From Hortaea werneckii (lineage: Eukaryota > Ascomycota > Dothideomycetes > Mycosphaerellales > Teratosphaeriaceae), in assembly GCA_037044905.1 (NCBI GenBank), contig JBAOKB010000061.1, forward strand, positions 806,001-870,000: a stretch of DNA of 64,000 nucleotides, read 5' to 3'. Below the pieces are notes generated by a model. It did no database searches, was not told where the DNA came from, and saw only the letters and a program-made list of their open reading frames with translations. Numbering within the stretch: position 1 is the first letter of the stretch; every line of letters starts with the position of its first letter. The position numbers and the translations under genes were made by a program. Below are positions 23,001-32,602 of the stretch, one piece after another.

Positions 23001-26000
23001 GTAGGAGGCAAGGCCGTCGATGTTGCTGCAGAGCCTTTCAAGACCATTAGTGAAGGCGGTGTTCAAGTTGACAATGTCGTCACCGCCTACCCTGTTTACG
23101 ATTCGTCATGCAGCTTTGCTAAAATGTTGCCGGAGCTTGGCCCTTTCGAACAAGAGCTCGTATTGCATCATGATCGGCTAGAGCACTTTCTGGACGGCCC
23201 ACCAGCAATCGCACAGTCCGTAGGCCAGCTACTCTCGACGCTCAGACCGTCTGAGTCGGCCGCATACCGTATACTTCATGCCCCTACTTCACCGTCTGAG
23301 CTGCTGCCCATGGACAAATATCACAGGACGACCTATACAATACACTTGTTACGGCTCTTCCTGGGCACTTATGCAAAGTTCGGCATTGCAGACTTGAACT
23401 ATGTCTTGAGGGGTGTTCATCTGCTCGTCGACTGCGTGATAGACCCGAGTCGTTTGGAGGCTCCTGAACTCTTTCTGCAGACGCTGTGGTGCCTCACGTT
23501 GTTCCTTCAAGGTGCGAGATCGATGTCTGTCTTGCCAACTGACTTCGCTAACAGCGTCATAGAGAGACCGCGAGATATGGTAACCGAGTCTTACTTTCCG
23601 CACCCAGAAGCTCTGGCGTCAGCCGTTGCGGAGCACATCCTCAAGGTGCTTCGCTCAGTCCAGACATTTGACCTGTCTATCCGTCAACAGCTTCTGGTGT
23701 CTCTCTACAAGGTCTTTCTTGAGGCCTGTCGCATCGACACTACCGTTTGGGAGAAGTTCATGAGCGATCCACGTCGGATCGAGCTACATGCTGGCCTCCT
23801 CCTAGACTCCGAACCATCAGTCAGCACTGGCGTTGCCACTGCCATAGACAATTTTTCTGTGGATGAGGCGGCCCCGACTGACAGGACGGAGAAGCTTTGG
23901 GCTGTCATCGCAGCCTGTCTCGACGAAGCACTTACTGCCCCGGGCGCAACAGGAGCATTCTTCAACGTGTCTGCGAATACCCTTGCCCGCAATACGAAAC
24001 TCCAGGAAGACGAGTCAGCCGTGCGAGACCTAGTTCAGATGCTTGCGCAAAAGCTGCTTTCCTATTCCCACTTTGAGTCGCCTGAACTGCCAGTCGGAGA
24101 TCCTACCATGCTTGGCCTCTTGCGGCTTCTTGGTATAGGAGTCAACACCTTGAAGAGTTTCAAGAAGCCGATCAACCTTGGCAATTTGTCCTCCGAGGTC
24201 TTTGCAAGACTGCTGTTCCCCGACGAGCGCCGGGTCATTAACTCAGCAACCAGAGACGAAGCTTTCTCTCTCGTCAAGTCGACCTGCGAAACGCCGGACG
24301 ATTTTCTTGCCCTGATCGAGATTGTTCAGAACACCATAACCCATGGCCCTCTTCCGCCCGGTGCTGAATTCTTCCCTGGCTTAGAAGGCTGGATTCGACC
24401 CGTCAGTCAACACGCTGGCCTCACTAATTTGGGGATGACCTGTTATATGAACTCGCTCATACAGCAGCTCTTTAACAATTTTGCGTTGCGGAAGTTCGTC
24501 TTCGAAAGTCCAATCTTTGATTTTCAGAAGCAAGGTTTCCTTGTGTGCGTGCAAAAGCTTTTTGCTCAAATGCAGGATGGGGTTCAGCCCTATGCCTCGA
24601 CGCATGAGCTCGCTGAGTATTTGGACATCGCCATCGGGAACCAGGAAGATGTTCACACGTTCTACGGCACCTTTCTCAACTGTCTCGAGGAGAGCATGCC
24701 AGACCAAGAGCATAAAAAAGCTCTTGCACGCTGTTACAGTGGCAGCTTTCTTTCGCAGATCAGAGGCGCATGCGGACATGTGTCAACTTCGACCGAGCCG
24801 TTCAACGATCTCTCAATCACTGTGAAGAACAAGGCAACTCTGTTCGAGAGTCTCAGCGAGTTCGTGCAAGGGGAGCCGATGCAAGGCGCCAACAAATACC
24901 GATGCCAGACGTGCGACACTGGTTCAGGTCGCCTGGTTGATGCGATGAAACGGACATGCTTAGACCGGGTGCCGGATCATCTGACATTCTGTCTCAAGCG
25001 CTTCACCTTTGAGTCCATGATGGGTCTGGAGGGTAAGGTCAACGATCGGTTTGAATTCCCGGAGCACATAGACATGGCCCAGTTTGAACGACAACATCTT
25101 GAGCATCCACAACAGGAGACGAAGCCGGATATTTTCGACCTTGTCGGTGTGATCGTACATCAAGGTGATCTGGGGTTTGGACACTATTGGTCTTACTGCA
25201 GGGTCGCGAACTCTGCCAAGTGGGTCCGTCTCGAAGACACTGTAAGCCCAACGTATCACACCTTCGCACAAGTACAACCAGAATGTTTCGGCGGCCTGAA
25301 GTATTCCAATGGCCAGGAGCGCACCAACAATGCCTATGTGCTGTTTTACCGACGACGATCCAGTCTCGACCAGCAGCCACAATCTTCTATGCAAGCAGTC
25401 CAGAGCCCGCAAGCGGCACATCAGATGCCTCTACGCGCAGAGCCGCCACAACAAATTGCAAGAGACATCTCCTGGGATAGAATGTGGCGGTACCGAATAG
25501 CGCACATGTTCGCGCCTGGATTCGCGAACTTTACCGAATGGCTTATAGGTGCTGCTTCAGCCGGCAAGCAAGATTCGCCGAACGATGTCGAGCCAGTCGC
25601 AACTTTGGCAGCGCACTACCTACTGCGAGCAGTCTTTACAGATCGAGCGGCAGCCCCCAAGGCCAAAGCAGCTTCACAGTGTATGAAATCGGTCATCGAC
25701 TCGCAGCATATTCACTTCAGCGAGGTGCTGGCCGACACGATGCTCTCATTGCCGGACTTCTGCGCAGTAATGTGGAGACACGAAGATGCGGTCTGTCTCC
25801 AAGCGGCTACGGAGATAGTTATGGCGTTCTTGCAACGTCTGAGAGAGGGAGAGTCTGCGGCCTACTTCGAGATTGTAGAGCGCATGCTTACGACCCACGC
25901 ATCGCAGCTGTCTAATATCGAGATCGTGTATCCCCGATGCAGGCAATACCTGATGCTCCCTGCATTAATAGCAGGGATGGGTGCAAAGGAAACAGCTGCT

Positions 26001-27209
26001 GTTTTGGACAAGGGCTACCTCTTAAGTGTGTTGAATATTGCACATCTCCATACTCTCGGTGACGAGAACAAACGACAGCATTGGGGTCTCTGGAACAATA
26101 TGAAGGAAGACACGCTCGATTTGAGCCCGGTCTTTTCCTTTCTGTACGAGATCCTTGCGGGTTTTGTCGACCTTGCTGGCGAGCACCGATCGCCACCGTC
26201 TGTGCTGCATGAGATCAACGACGGCGGTACAGTGTGCTTGACTGCCGAAGAGGCCCGCCTGATCTCAGGAAGTGTCCCCATAAACAACACTTCAACCTGG
26301 TACCTGCTATTTGTCGGCTGCGGCTATTGCCCGCCTACACCAAACTATGATGCGTTCCCTCCTGGACTTTTGGTTGGACTCCTGGCTGGCAAGACTTCAG
26401 ACCCAGGCTTTTTGGAAGGCATTGAGCGTACAATGATGTCCCGTTTCGATCACGAGGAGCAAAATCTTGTCGCGATGCTTCAAATCACGTACCATCTCGT
26501 CAAGGCCATGAAGTCTCGGGAGAGAGATGTGCGCCCGCTGCTGCAGCAACTGGGTAAGAATCTACCATTGTGGGCCACGATGGGCGAGGGCGTGTTGCTC
26601 TTCTACTCTCACCTCTACCGCATAGTCCCCGTGGAGGCGATCGAAAGCGCTGAGCATTGGGCGGAAGGATTCTTGCAAGACGAAGCTCCTAAGGTGCGGA
26701 GTAAGACACAGTCATGGCTTCAGAAATATGTCTTCCCAGCCACCTCTGCAATTGATAGGAGCACGGCAAGCCGACTTCGCTTGTCTCGCTCCCTAGCTCG
26801 TAATTGTACGGCTTCTCTTAAGCATGGCTACGACAGAGAAGAAGGGCGACACCAGTATGAGGAGAGGCTCGCGACGATGAAGTGGGTGAAACATTGGCTT
26901 GAGTCGCTGCATGAGGGCGTGCGAGAAATGACTCGGGAAGACAATACTGGAAATGGAGGCGGCGTCATTGACCGCGAGTTGTCGACGGAGCTTGCTGAGT
27001 CGAGGACGACTCTGAATCTGATCGATAACACACTGGAGGAGCTGGACGGCTGGGAGGAGCAGACTCTAGCAGACATGTCGTTGCCGGACGGGAGACGCTC
27101 AACCGAGGCAGAGGATTCGGGCTCGGTGGCGGATTTGGAGTTTGATGAGGATGATGATGCGGAAGGGGATGACGACTTCAGCGATGATAGCGATGCTTTA
27201 GATCGCTAA
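20100..27209 (+). CDS. Large USP-family ubiquitin hydrolase (USP34/USP9X-like)
   Basis: A single 7.1-kb open frame without introns, 2,369 residues. Residues 1-~1430 are mostly alpha-helical, of armadillo/HEAT character. The catalytic domain runs from ~1435 to ~1760: Cys box NLGMTCYMNSLIQQLF with Cys1448, the segment CYSGSFLSQIRGACGHVS, YRCQTCD, and His box GDLGFGHYWSYCR with His1695, closing with NNAYVLFYRR. The C-terminal ~600 residues are again helical, ending in a strongly acidic tail. This layout matches fungal USP34-like deubiquitinases that carry a DUF3517 region (recalled). It removes ubiquitin from substrates that cannot be named here. The zinc-ribbon cysteines are only partly present. 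The N-terminal KRARLSEEG may be a nuclear signal. Confidence 0.92.
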   Translation: MAPPASPRDHAADADPEISRKRARLSEEGDSPLAVSGGPIEIEALAPEFIGGDPIPIGTIDIEDDDVMGLFSATFPVSEGRTPIDTVSLVTEILLGNKPIDPTWFLEIAEWLFQHIESTTNVPEQEVEDAYRRDLDFFGQFAVMALTLLHRNVWFRKDAVSKYPGLSNDVGHFMDYLMQLSVRFINILPEISREQIARKDSASEQFEAIEVPVFSYIKLAGWLITLCNDTASHLRIAFGLKIGATAKLCRERIPDHEATAKALVAVYRDVTEHILRVKDAWAVIDPILCFACLGLYQDGDALAILETTKKTVLPTICEKRPRDLPPGLHERLVVHSGGIFQALRLRQPSFDHAWHVYERLLRDDADVLLSEADAVPQGLKRLCNGDPGILNALLRAAWQLQAHRAFILSGIMDVRNYGISMMCAELAAWYNKCCKTTAEGVDHPLIQHAARFLRKNALIEYIFSAESHANIVEHSEQIVAFLAVTFNYTDFETDAIWNACTTSVEADFVQAAFRVLERTCRHLSFQQLHYVVRKFTVTPLAPISNHAALATLNTALFCLHESMPATTALQDRLTIVLLALDLLMHIHANESLPSFQQYLHLAMQEIHAATSFPLEHKLQIYERCVPHVTKTGPSSTAAFKVLDCLLAKGIQSGEGKSLLAMLPPEEVVNELCTFERQLIESGEADPARLFQHLSCRISVVTYLLGMASTDDDDLCDRLFESLFGPQAGNHMARDIAWAHLVNLSKSITPRTAAKRLFERYSHVQIPALPAKLATPHLITMVRHRLMEQVLSAEFETQYSALLQQPLWQALVRFAIECPGKGAGDFAFEGVQSLLFEIPQKFEDKGPSIRCQVEFLKTSVDDICSRYKDFSMFDNEARVDEFRRAISLLETLCGKSRETLHIFTTRATSSSILLDDANGQNLLRFTAQVCAPGHPQEDIQILCSRTSTFQQLVDALQERTGAKLVRIIVGGKAVDVAAEPFKTISEGGVQVDNVVTAYPVYDSSCSFAKMLPELGPFEQELVLHHDRLEHFLDGPPAIAQSVGQLLSTLRPSESAAYRILHAPTSPSELLPMDKYHRTTYTIHLLRLFLGTYAKFGIADLNYVLRGVHLLVDCVIDPSRLEAPELFLQTLWCLTLFLQGARSMSVLPTDFANSVIERPRDMVTESYFPHPEALASAVAEHILKVLRSVQTFDLSIRQQLLVSLYKVFLEACRIDTTVWEKFMSDPRRIELHAGLLLDSEPSVSTGVATAIDNFSVDEAAPTDRTEKLWAVIAACLDEALTAPGATGAFFNVSANTLARNTKLQEDESAVRDLVQMLAQKLLSYSHFESPELPVGDPTMLGLLRLLGIGVNTLKSFKKPINLGNLSSEVFARLLFPDERRVINSATRDEAFSLVKSTCETPDDFLALIEIVQNTITHGPLPPGAEFFPGLEGWIRPVSQHAGLTNLGMTCYMNSLIQQLFNNFALRKFVFESPIFDFQKQGFLVCVQKLFAQMQDGVQPYASTHELAEYLDIAIGNQEDVHTFYGTFLNCLEESMPDQEHKKALARCYSGSFLSQIRGACGHVSTSTEPFNDLSITVKNKATLFESLSEFVQGEPMQGANKYRCQTCDTGSGRLVDAMKRTCLDRVPDHLTFCLKRFTFESMMGLEGKVNDRFEFPEHIDMAQFERQHLEHPQQETKPDIFDLVGVIVHQGDLGFGHYWSYCRVANSAKWVRLEDTVSPTYHTFAQVQPECFGGLKYSNGQERTNNAYVLFYRRRSSLDQQPQSSMQAVQSPQAAHQMPLRAEPPQQIARDISWDRMWRYRIAHMFAPGFANFTEWLIGAASAGKQDSPNDVEPVATLAAHYLLRAVFTDRAAAPKAKAASQCMKSVIDSQHIHFSEVLADTMLSLPDFCAVMWRHEDAVCLQAATEIVMAFLQRLREGESAAYFEIVERMLTTHASQLSNIEIVYPRCRQYLMLPALIAGMGAKETAAVLDKGYLLSVLNIAHLHTLGDENKRQHWGLWNNMKEDTLDLSPVFSFLYEILAGFVDLAGEHRSPPSVLHEINDGGTVCLTAEEARLISGSVPINNTSTWYLLFVGCGYCPPTPNYDAFPPGLLVGLLAGKTSDPGFLEGIERTMMSRFDHEEQNLVAMLQITYHLVKAMKSRERDVRPLLQQLGKNLPLWATMGEGVLLFYSHLYRIVPVEAIESAEHWAEGFLQDEAPKVRSKTQSWLQKYVFPATSAIDRSTASRLRLSRSLARNCTASLKHGYDREEGRHQYEERLATMKWVKHWLESLHEGVREMTREDNTGNGGGVIDRELSTELAESRTTLNLIDNTLEELDGWEEQTLADMSLPDGRRSTEAEDSGSVADLEFDEDDDAEGDDDFSDDSDALDR

Positions 27210-27665
27210 TGATTTATGAGCGGAGGTGTGAAAGCAAGCAATGGAAGGTTTCCAGGATTTGGAGCCTATGGAGGAAAGGGAGGAAATTGCCTAGGCAGGG
27301 ATTGAAGTGACGAGATATGTGATACGGTCACGAATACGGGTTTTACGGCCGAGCATTAGATACCCAATTGTAGCTGCGTGAAGACTTTACAATGAATCAA
27401 ATTCAATACCTTGAACGATGTACTGTGCGCAATGTGTTGGAGGTATGTGGTCTCAGCATGTCGAGGTATGCCCTTCAAGACAATATAGCTCACTGTCAGA
27501 ACAGTGTCCGTGCACGGCTCCATGATCTCATTGTAGGACCCATTCCCGACTCTCGATAAACGTCTTGCGCAACACATCGACTTAGTTAATATATCTATGC
27601 ACCCTTGCAGAGATCCCATCATCCACTTCTTTTCTCACGCCAATTGCAACGTCTAAGTCGATGAT
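27210..27665. other. Intergenic gap, nothing recognised
   Basis: 456 bp between the deubiquitinase stop and the SDR start, normal complexity. It carries the 3' end of the former and the promoter of the latter; no distinct element was found. Confidence 0.4.
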
Positions 27666-28925
27666 ATGCCATCCCCCAAAATCGTAGTCGTGACGGGCGC
27701 GGTACGAATTCCATCTCATCTCTTCTTCCTCCGACACCCCTTAGAGCAAAACCCTTCACGCAGTATATGAAAAACCATGAGCTAATCACTGGCATCCGAA
27801 GAGGAACAGAACCGCGGCATCGGCCAAGCAATCTGCAAACTCATCCTCTCCCGTCCGGACGTCACGCCCCTCAAACTCTTCGCCGCGTCGCGGAAAGGCG
27901 AGGATATCGGTTTCGCCTCCCTCACTAACTCGGATCCGCAGCGCGAGGTCCGCTACCCGAAACTCGACGTCTCGAGCCGGGAGAGTATCACGGCGTTGGC
28001 GGACGAGGTGAAGCGGGAAGGATTGGTCGATGTGTTGATTAATAATGCCGGTGTCAATTTGGATGCGAGGTATGGGTATGAGAATGCGAGGACGACTTTG
28101 GATGTGAATTATAGGGGTGTGAGGGAGGTAAGGTGACGAGAGTTTCTTTTCTTTCTTTTTTTTCTTTTACCGTTTGAATTTGTTTATTACCCTCGCATGA
28201 CCTTTGCCACAGACGGCCAACTGTGTTGGATTGGTCGCCCCCCAATTATACCCTACCTTTTTCCTTCGCGATCTTGCCTCCCGGGATTATTTCGATGCTA
28301 GTACTAACGATAACGATAACGCTCCACCAGATGTGTCATGCCTTCCTCCCTTTCATGGCCAAGAACGGCCGCATCGTCAACATGTCCTCCGTCGGCTCGA
28401 GCCTGAAACCCTACAGCGAAGCGATGCGCCAGCGCTTCCGTAACCCCAACGCCTCGCAAGAAGAGCTTGACCAGCTCGCCGACGACTTCCTCGTACGTCC
28501 CATCCCTTCCGACTCCCTATCCCTGAAATCCTATCACCTCATCTTCCTTCCCGCATAGCCTCAGTCGAAACTAACCCGTCAATCAAAAAACCCAGAAATC
28601 CGTCCAACTCTCCACCGAAAACGAATCCGGCTTCGGACCCCCGCAACGCTCCTACTCCATCTCCAAATCCCTCATCAACGCCCTGACCGCGCTCCTCGCG
28701 CGCGAAAACCCGGACCTCGCTATCAACTGCTGCTGTCCCGGGTGGATCGCCACGGACATGGGCAGACTAGTCGGGAGTGGGAATCTTTCCCCGCCCAAGA
28801 CCCCCGAGCAGGGCGCTGCTATCCCCGTGAGGTTGGGCTTTGGGGATGTTGGGGACGTGAGTGGGAGGTATTGGGCTAATGCCAATGTGAGGAGTAAAGG
28901 GGAGGGGGAGGTGCAGGAGTGGTGA
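27666..28925 (+). CDS. Short-chain dehydrogenase/reductase, carbonyl-reductase type (four exons)
   Basis: Exons are 27666-27701, 27810-28127, 28331-28492 and 28596-28925; introns are 108, 203 and 103 nt. All joins are phase 0 and give 281 residues. The first join builds the nucleotide-binding TGANRGIG; others restore DVNYRGVREMCHAFLPF. Further SDR motifs are NNAG (VLINNAGVN), NMSSVGS (catalytic Ser) and YSISK (catalytic Tyr and Lys), then CCPGWIATDMG. The insert between Ser and Tyr (RQRFRNPNASQEELDQLADDFL) is typical of CBR1-like carbonyl reductases, which reduce aldehydes and ketones with NADPH. The substrate is unknown. A decoy acceptor inside intron 2 would shift the frame and is rejected. 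Cytosolic. Confidence 0.88.
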
Positions 28926-29836
28926 TGTTGGGGGTGAGGGTAGAGAGGTGTTCTTGACCCTGTGCTAAATCTCTCTCTTTTTTTTTTTTTCTTTTTCCTT
29001 TCCCGGCTACTTTGGATTCTGATGTATGTGCATGGAACTGGGGAAACGGCGGACGGGTTCGCGGGGGATGATCAAATGCTGAGTCCCCTATTGTGTATCC
29101 TAATAGTGCACAATAAGAAGTTACAACTCCGTCCTTTTCCGCCCGCCTGCTACCACCACCTGGCTAAATTGTGCAATTGGCTGGTGATGTTGGAGTGTCT
29201 CCAGCATACGCCGAGTGGCAACAGAAGTTTCATTTCGATACCCAGTTCTGGGTATCACTTTGTTCCACCTCACCAGAGATGTTCCCGCTGCCATATAATC
29301 TCCCACGACCTGACCATTCGATGAGAATGGAGTAGAACGACAAAGAAAAAGGAGAGGGGGAAAAAGAAAAAAAAAAGGGGGGGGGGGAGAGGGATAGAAA
29401 CTCATTCTTCCCCCACACCTCCTTCCCGTTCCTTCCCATCGTCACCAACACCAATCACCTCTATGCACCATTGCACACCACCTCATCATATTAGTCACTC
29501 TTCCGCCACGAAAAGTAGAAATACAACTAAGAAGAAATAAAACGTGCTTTCTTTTTCAAAAAAAAGAAGATAACAAAAGATGGAGGAAGAAAAAGACAAA
29601 TAATCACATTGAACTCCCCATCCCCGCCTTCCGCAAAAGATAAAACACACAGACTCAAACCCTCACTACTAGACCTCCTAACGAGCTCAACTCATCACGC
29701 TCACTGACACCCTTTTTTCCCCTGCTTTTGCCCTTCACGGGGACAGGTAGGAGGACGGGCGTCGAACTAAAGATTTTTTAGAGCCATTTTCTTCTTGGTC
29801 CTTTTTTCTTTCTTTCTTTTCTTTTCTTTTCTTTTC

Positions 29837-29843
<7 letters not shown>

Positions 29844-29892
<49 letters not shown>
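29844..29892 (+). repeat. Uninterrupted 49-G homopolymer
   Basis: Forty-nine consecutive G, directly preceded by a pyrimidine tract of CTTTT units. Such a run can form G-quadruplexes or triplexes. The exact length is unreliable in most sequencing chemistries. Confidence 0.85.
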
Positions 29893-29894
<2 letters not shown>

Positions 29895-30409
29895 GCTTTT
29901 TCTGTACGGAGTTCGCGGGCAGCGGAGGAGACGATTTTGGATAGGAGGAGTTGAAGCAAAGAAGGCAAGAGTAAGGGAAACGAGAGGAGAGGAGAGAAGA
30001 GAAATTCGTATTCATATACATATATATATATATATATATCTTTTTAATATGTTAAATTTTTTAATTTTTTTAATTTTTTATTCCTTTTGCAGGACAACGG
30101 AACAAGAAATCAGACAGGCTTTTGAGGATTTCTTTTTCCGACTCGCGCAGAAAGAACCACGCATGTAGCAGAGGAGGCGGAGAAGACTTTTCAGGAGGAA
30201 GAACAACTTGCTACAGATGAATACAGTATGGTGGATCAGGCGGAGGGGGGTATCTTGTCAACTTTTGTCTATATTTACATCTTGTGGAGAAAAATCTCAA
30301 GATATTCTCTCTCATCTTTCCTTCTTATCTTTCCTTTTTTTTTTTCTTTTCACTTCTTCAGCTTTTGGGGGTTTGGTCTCTTTCTTTGAGTGAAAGACGA
30401 CATTGGGGT

Positions 30410-30436
30410 GGGGGGGGGGGGGGGGGGGGGGGGGGG
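30410..30436 (+). repeat. 27-G homopolymer
   Basis: Twenty-seven consecutive G, preceded by GGGGT, about 260 nt downstream of the MRH4 stop codon (minus strand). Confidence 0.85.
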
Positions 30437-30694
30437 AGGAGAAAGTGCGTGCCGAAAGTCCGTCGGGTATGTATCCATCGATGCAAATGCACAAAATTTG
30501 AAAGGGGGAGGAGAGTCGAGTATCCTCAGCCCAGTAGCCGCACGACCCCCAAATCCCCTATGGCGAACTCTATCATCCGGTCGTCTCGTCTTCGCCAGCC
30601 CGTGTTGGTGGCGGTAGCAAAACACCGTCCCCCTCCCCCTCCCCACTTCCCCTCCCCCCTCCCTCAACCCCAACCCTAACAATCTCCTCCTAGT

Positions 30695-32602
30695 CTAAAT
30701 CAAAGCCTGTCCCCTAAACATCCCCTCCCTAACCTCCCTCACCACATCCCGGCGATCATGCCGTCCCACCAACACGACCCCGCGTCCTCTCCGGCCCATC
30801 CGCCCGACCCGTCCTAATCGGTGAATGAAATCTATACTCGTATGCGGCACGTCGTAGAGGACTACGTGTTTGACGGCGAGGGTGTCGATCCCGCGCGAGC
30901 CGAGGTCGGTGGTTACTAGGACTTTGGTTCCGGCTAGGATACCGCGCGGGGTGGTGGTGCGGGGGGTTGGTGTGGTGGACGGGGTCGGGACGCCGGTGAA
31001 TTCGGCGAGGATCGCGGCTTGGTTGCGGTCGTCTGAGTCGCGGGATAAGGCCGTGGCGGCGATGCCTTTGCTCTGGAGGTAGCTGGCCAGTTCGACCGTC
31101 TTCTCGCGCTCGTTGACGAAGACGACGATTTTTCGTTCGCTGGCGGATGCTGTGGAGGCGGCTGTGCCACCGCCGCCGCGTTCCTGCTCGCCACCAAGCT
31201 CCTGCGCTTCCTTGCCAATGTCCCAGATTGTCTGTGCGCAGGCGAGCTCCCGGTTGCCTTGGTAGGGGACCTTGTCGATGTCGACGACGCTGAGTTGGAC
31301 CCGGCGCGGGATGGCGTGGAGGTTGGGGGTCACGAGGCGGCGGGCGGCGGGGAAGCGTTTGTGGACGTAGGAATCGAGGCTGCGGGGGATGGTGGCGGAG
31401 CAGAGGACGAGCTGTTGGAGGGAAGGCGTGGCGCGGTCGACGATGGCGGAGGTGATGGGCGAGAAGGAGCGGTCGAGCAGGGAGTCCGCTTCGTCGATCA
31501 CTAGGTGCGTGACGCGGCTGAGCACGTTGGGATCGCTTTCCGTGATGCTGCTTAGCAGGTGCGGGGTGGAGATGACGATGTCGATGCCGCCGGGGGAGAA
31601 GAGACGGGAGCGGATGACGGTGGCGGTGAAGGATGAACTGATCAGGGCGGAACGGAATTTGACGGTGTGGGAGAGCGACTTGACCAGCGCGCCGACCTGG
31701 GCCACGAGCTCCGAGGTAGGGAGCAGGATGATGGCGCGAGGTCTGCCGGTGGATGGATGAGGCTCGTCGACATCGGGGGCTTCGATCTCAAATGCTCGGT
31801 CCTGTCGTTCTTGCTGGGCAGCCTGGCTTCGTTCTTGCTCTTGTTCGGCCTTTTCCGCTCGCTTGATCGCGTCGATGATGGGGAGGATGTATGCCAGCGT
31901 CTTGCCTGAACCCGTCTCGGCAGCGAGCAGGAACTGCTGCATCTCTTTCTTGCCTCCGTCCGGGATGAGCTCCTTTCGCTTGCGCCGCCTCTTGCCCTCC
32001 TCCGTCCCTAACAGCGCCGGGATGGCGAGTCGTTGGATCGGGGTGGGACTGACATCTGTCATGCCTCCCAAGGCTTGCCGGGGGATGCTCTCCTTGATGA
32101 TGGGGAGTAAATCGAATTCATCAAAGCTGTCCCGCTCCGCCAACTCCTGCTTCACCCGTCCACGCCGCTCATATGAAACGTTGGCCAGCGCCCGTTGCAT
32201 CTTGAGCGCTTTCATGGGGTCTCTGCTGTCTTTTCCCTCGCCTCGTGACTTCTGCGTCGACTTGACATGACGACTGGCCCGTCTCTGCTCTGCGGCTGAG
32301 ATTCTGCCCTTGTATCCACCTTGTCGGCTGTCTTGGAAGGAGCGTGGCGGTTCGGTGATGTTCATGCCGCCGAAGGGCGTATTCCTTGATCGTCTGGCGG
32401 CTGGGCGACTTTTGCCATGGTCGCCATCGCGGGATTTAGGCGGGCCTCGAGCAACGTTGTCGGACAAGGTCATGCGGGAGGGCTGTCTGCGATTCTGCAG
32501 CGTCGAAGCGGCGCGGGATGAAGAGGCTCCTGTCCATGGGTGGAGGATGCGCGAGATGGCTCTGGCCTCGCATGGAGGACAGACGAATGGGTAGCGTAAC
32601 AT
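30695..32602 (-). CDS. MRH4: Mitochondrial DEAD-box RNA helicase Mrh4
   Basis: Single exon, 635 residues. The N-terminus is basic and Ser/Arg-rich with no acidic residue except one Glu in the first 40, as in mitochondrial presequences. Helicase motifs in order are SPTPIQ (Q motif, ~185-190), AETGSGKT (228-235), PTSELV, STPHLL, DEAD (370-373), CSAT (401-404), VVFVNE, TTDLGSRGID and HRLGRVGRMGRRG (594-606). The DEAD box is followed by SLLDRSF, as in Mrh4. In yeast Mrh4 acts in assembly of the large mitochondrial ribosomal subunit (21S rRNA); that role is family knowledge. It has a Glu/Lys-rich insert after motif I (~250-280) and a Gly-rich one near 471-480. Divergent from the Bud4-like gene. 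Confidence 0.9.
   Translation of the reverse strand: MLRYPFVCPPCEARAISRILHPWTGASSSRAASTLQNRRQPSRMTLSDNVARGPPKSRDGDHGKSRPAARRSRNTPFGGMNITEPPRSFQDSRQGGYKGRISAAEQRRASRHVKSTQKSRGEGKDSRDPMKALKMQRALANVSYERRGRVKQELAERDSFDEFDLLPIIKESIPRQALGGMTDVSPTPIQRLAIPALLGTEEGKRRRKRKELIPDGGKKEMQQFLLAAETGSGKTLAYILPIIDAIKRAEKAEQEQERSQAAQQERQDRAFEIEAPDVDEPHPSTGRPRAIILLPTSELVAQVGALVKSLSHTVKFRSALISSSFTATVIRSRLFSPGGIDIVISTPHLLSSITESDPNVLSRVTHLVIDEADSLLDRSFSPITSAIVDRATPSLQQLVLCSATIPRSLDSYVHKRFPAARRLVTPNLHAIPRRVQLSVVDIDKVPYQGNRELACAQTIWDIGKEAQELGGEQERGGGGTAASTASASERKIVVFVNEREKTVELASYLQSKGIAATALSRDSDDRNQAAILAEFTGVPTPSTTPTPRTTTPRGILAGTKVLVTTDLGSRGIDTLAVKHVVLYDVPHTSIDFIHRLGRVGRMGRRGRGVVLVGRHDRRDVVREVREGMFRGQALI

Larger units (their letters stand above)
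28926..30694. repeat. Convergent low-complexity gap (SDR / MRH4)
   Basis: 1.77 kb between two 3' ends. It contains a T13 run near 28979, an A-rich then G-rich block at 29340-29392, CTTTT repeats at 29803-29842 followed by 49 G, an (AT)n tract near 30017-30039, TTTTTTAA repeats at 30052-30080, and a 27-G run at 30410-30436. Open frames here are artefacts of composition. Confidence 0.8.

Noticed and set aside
28204..28443. Plus-strand frame beginning in SDR intron 2
   Set aside because: It uses the first acceptor, shifts frame and loses the SDR catalytic motifs.
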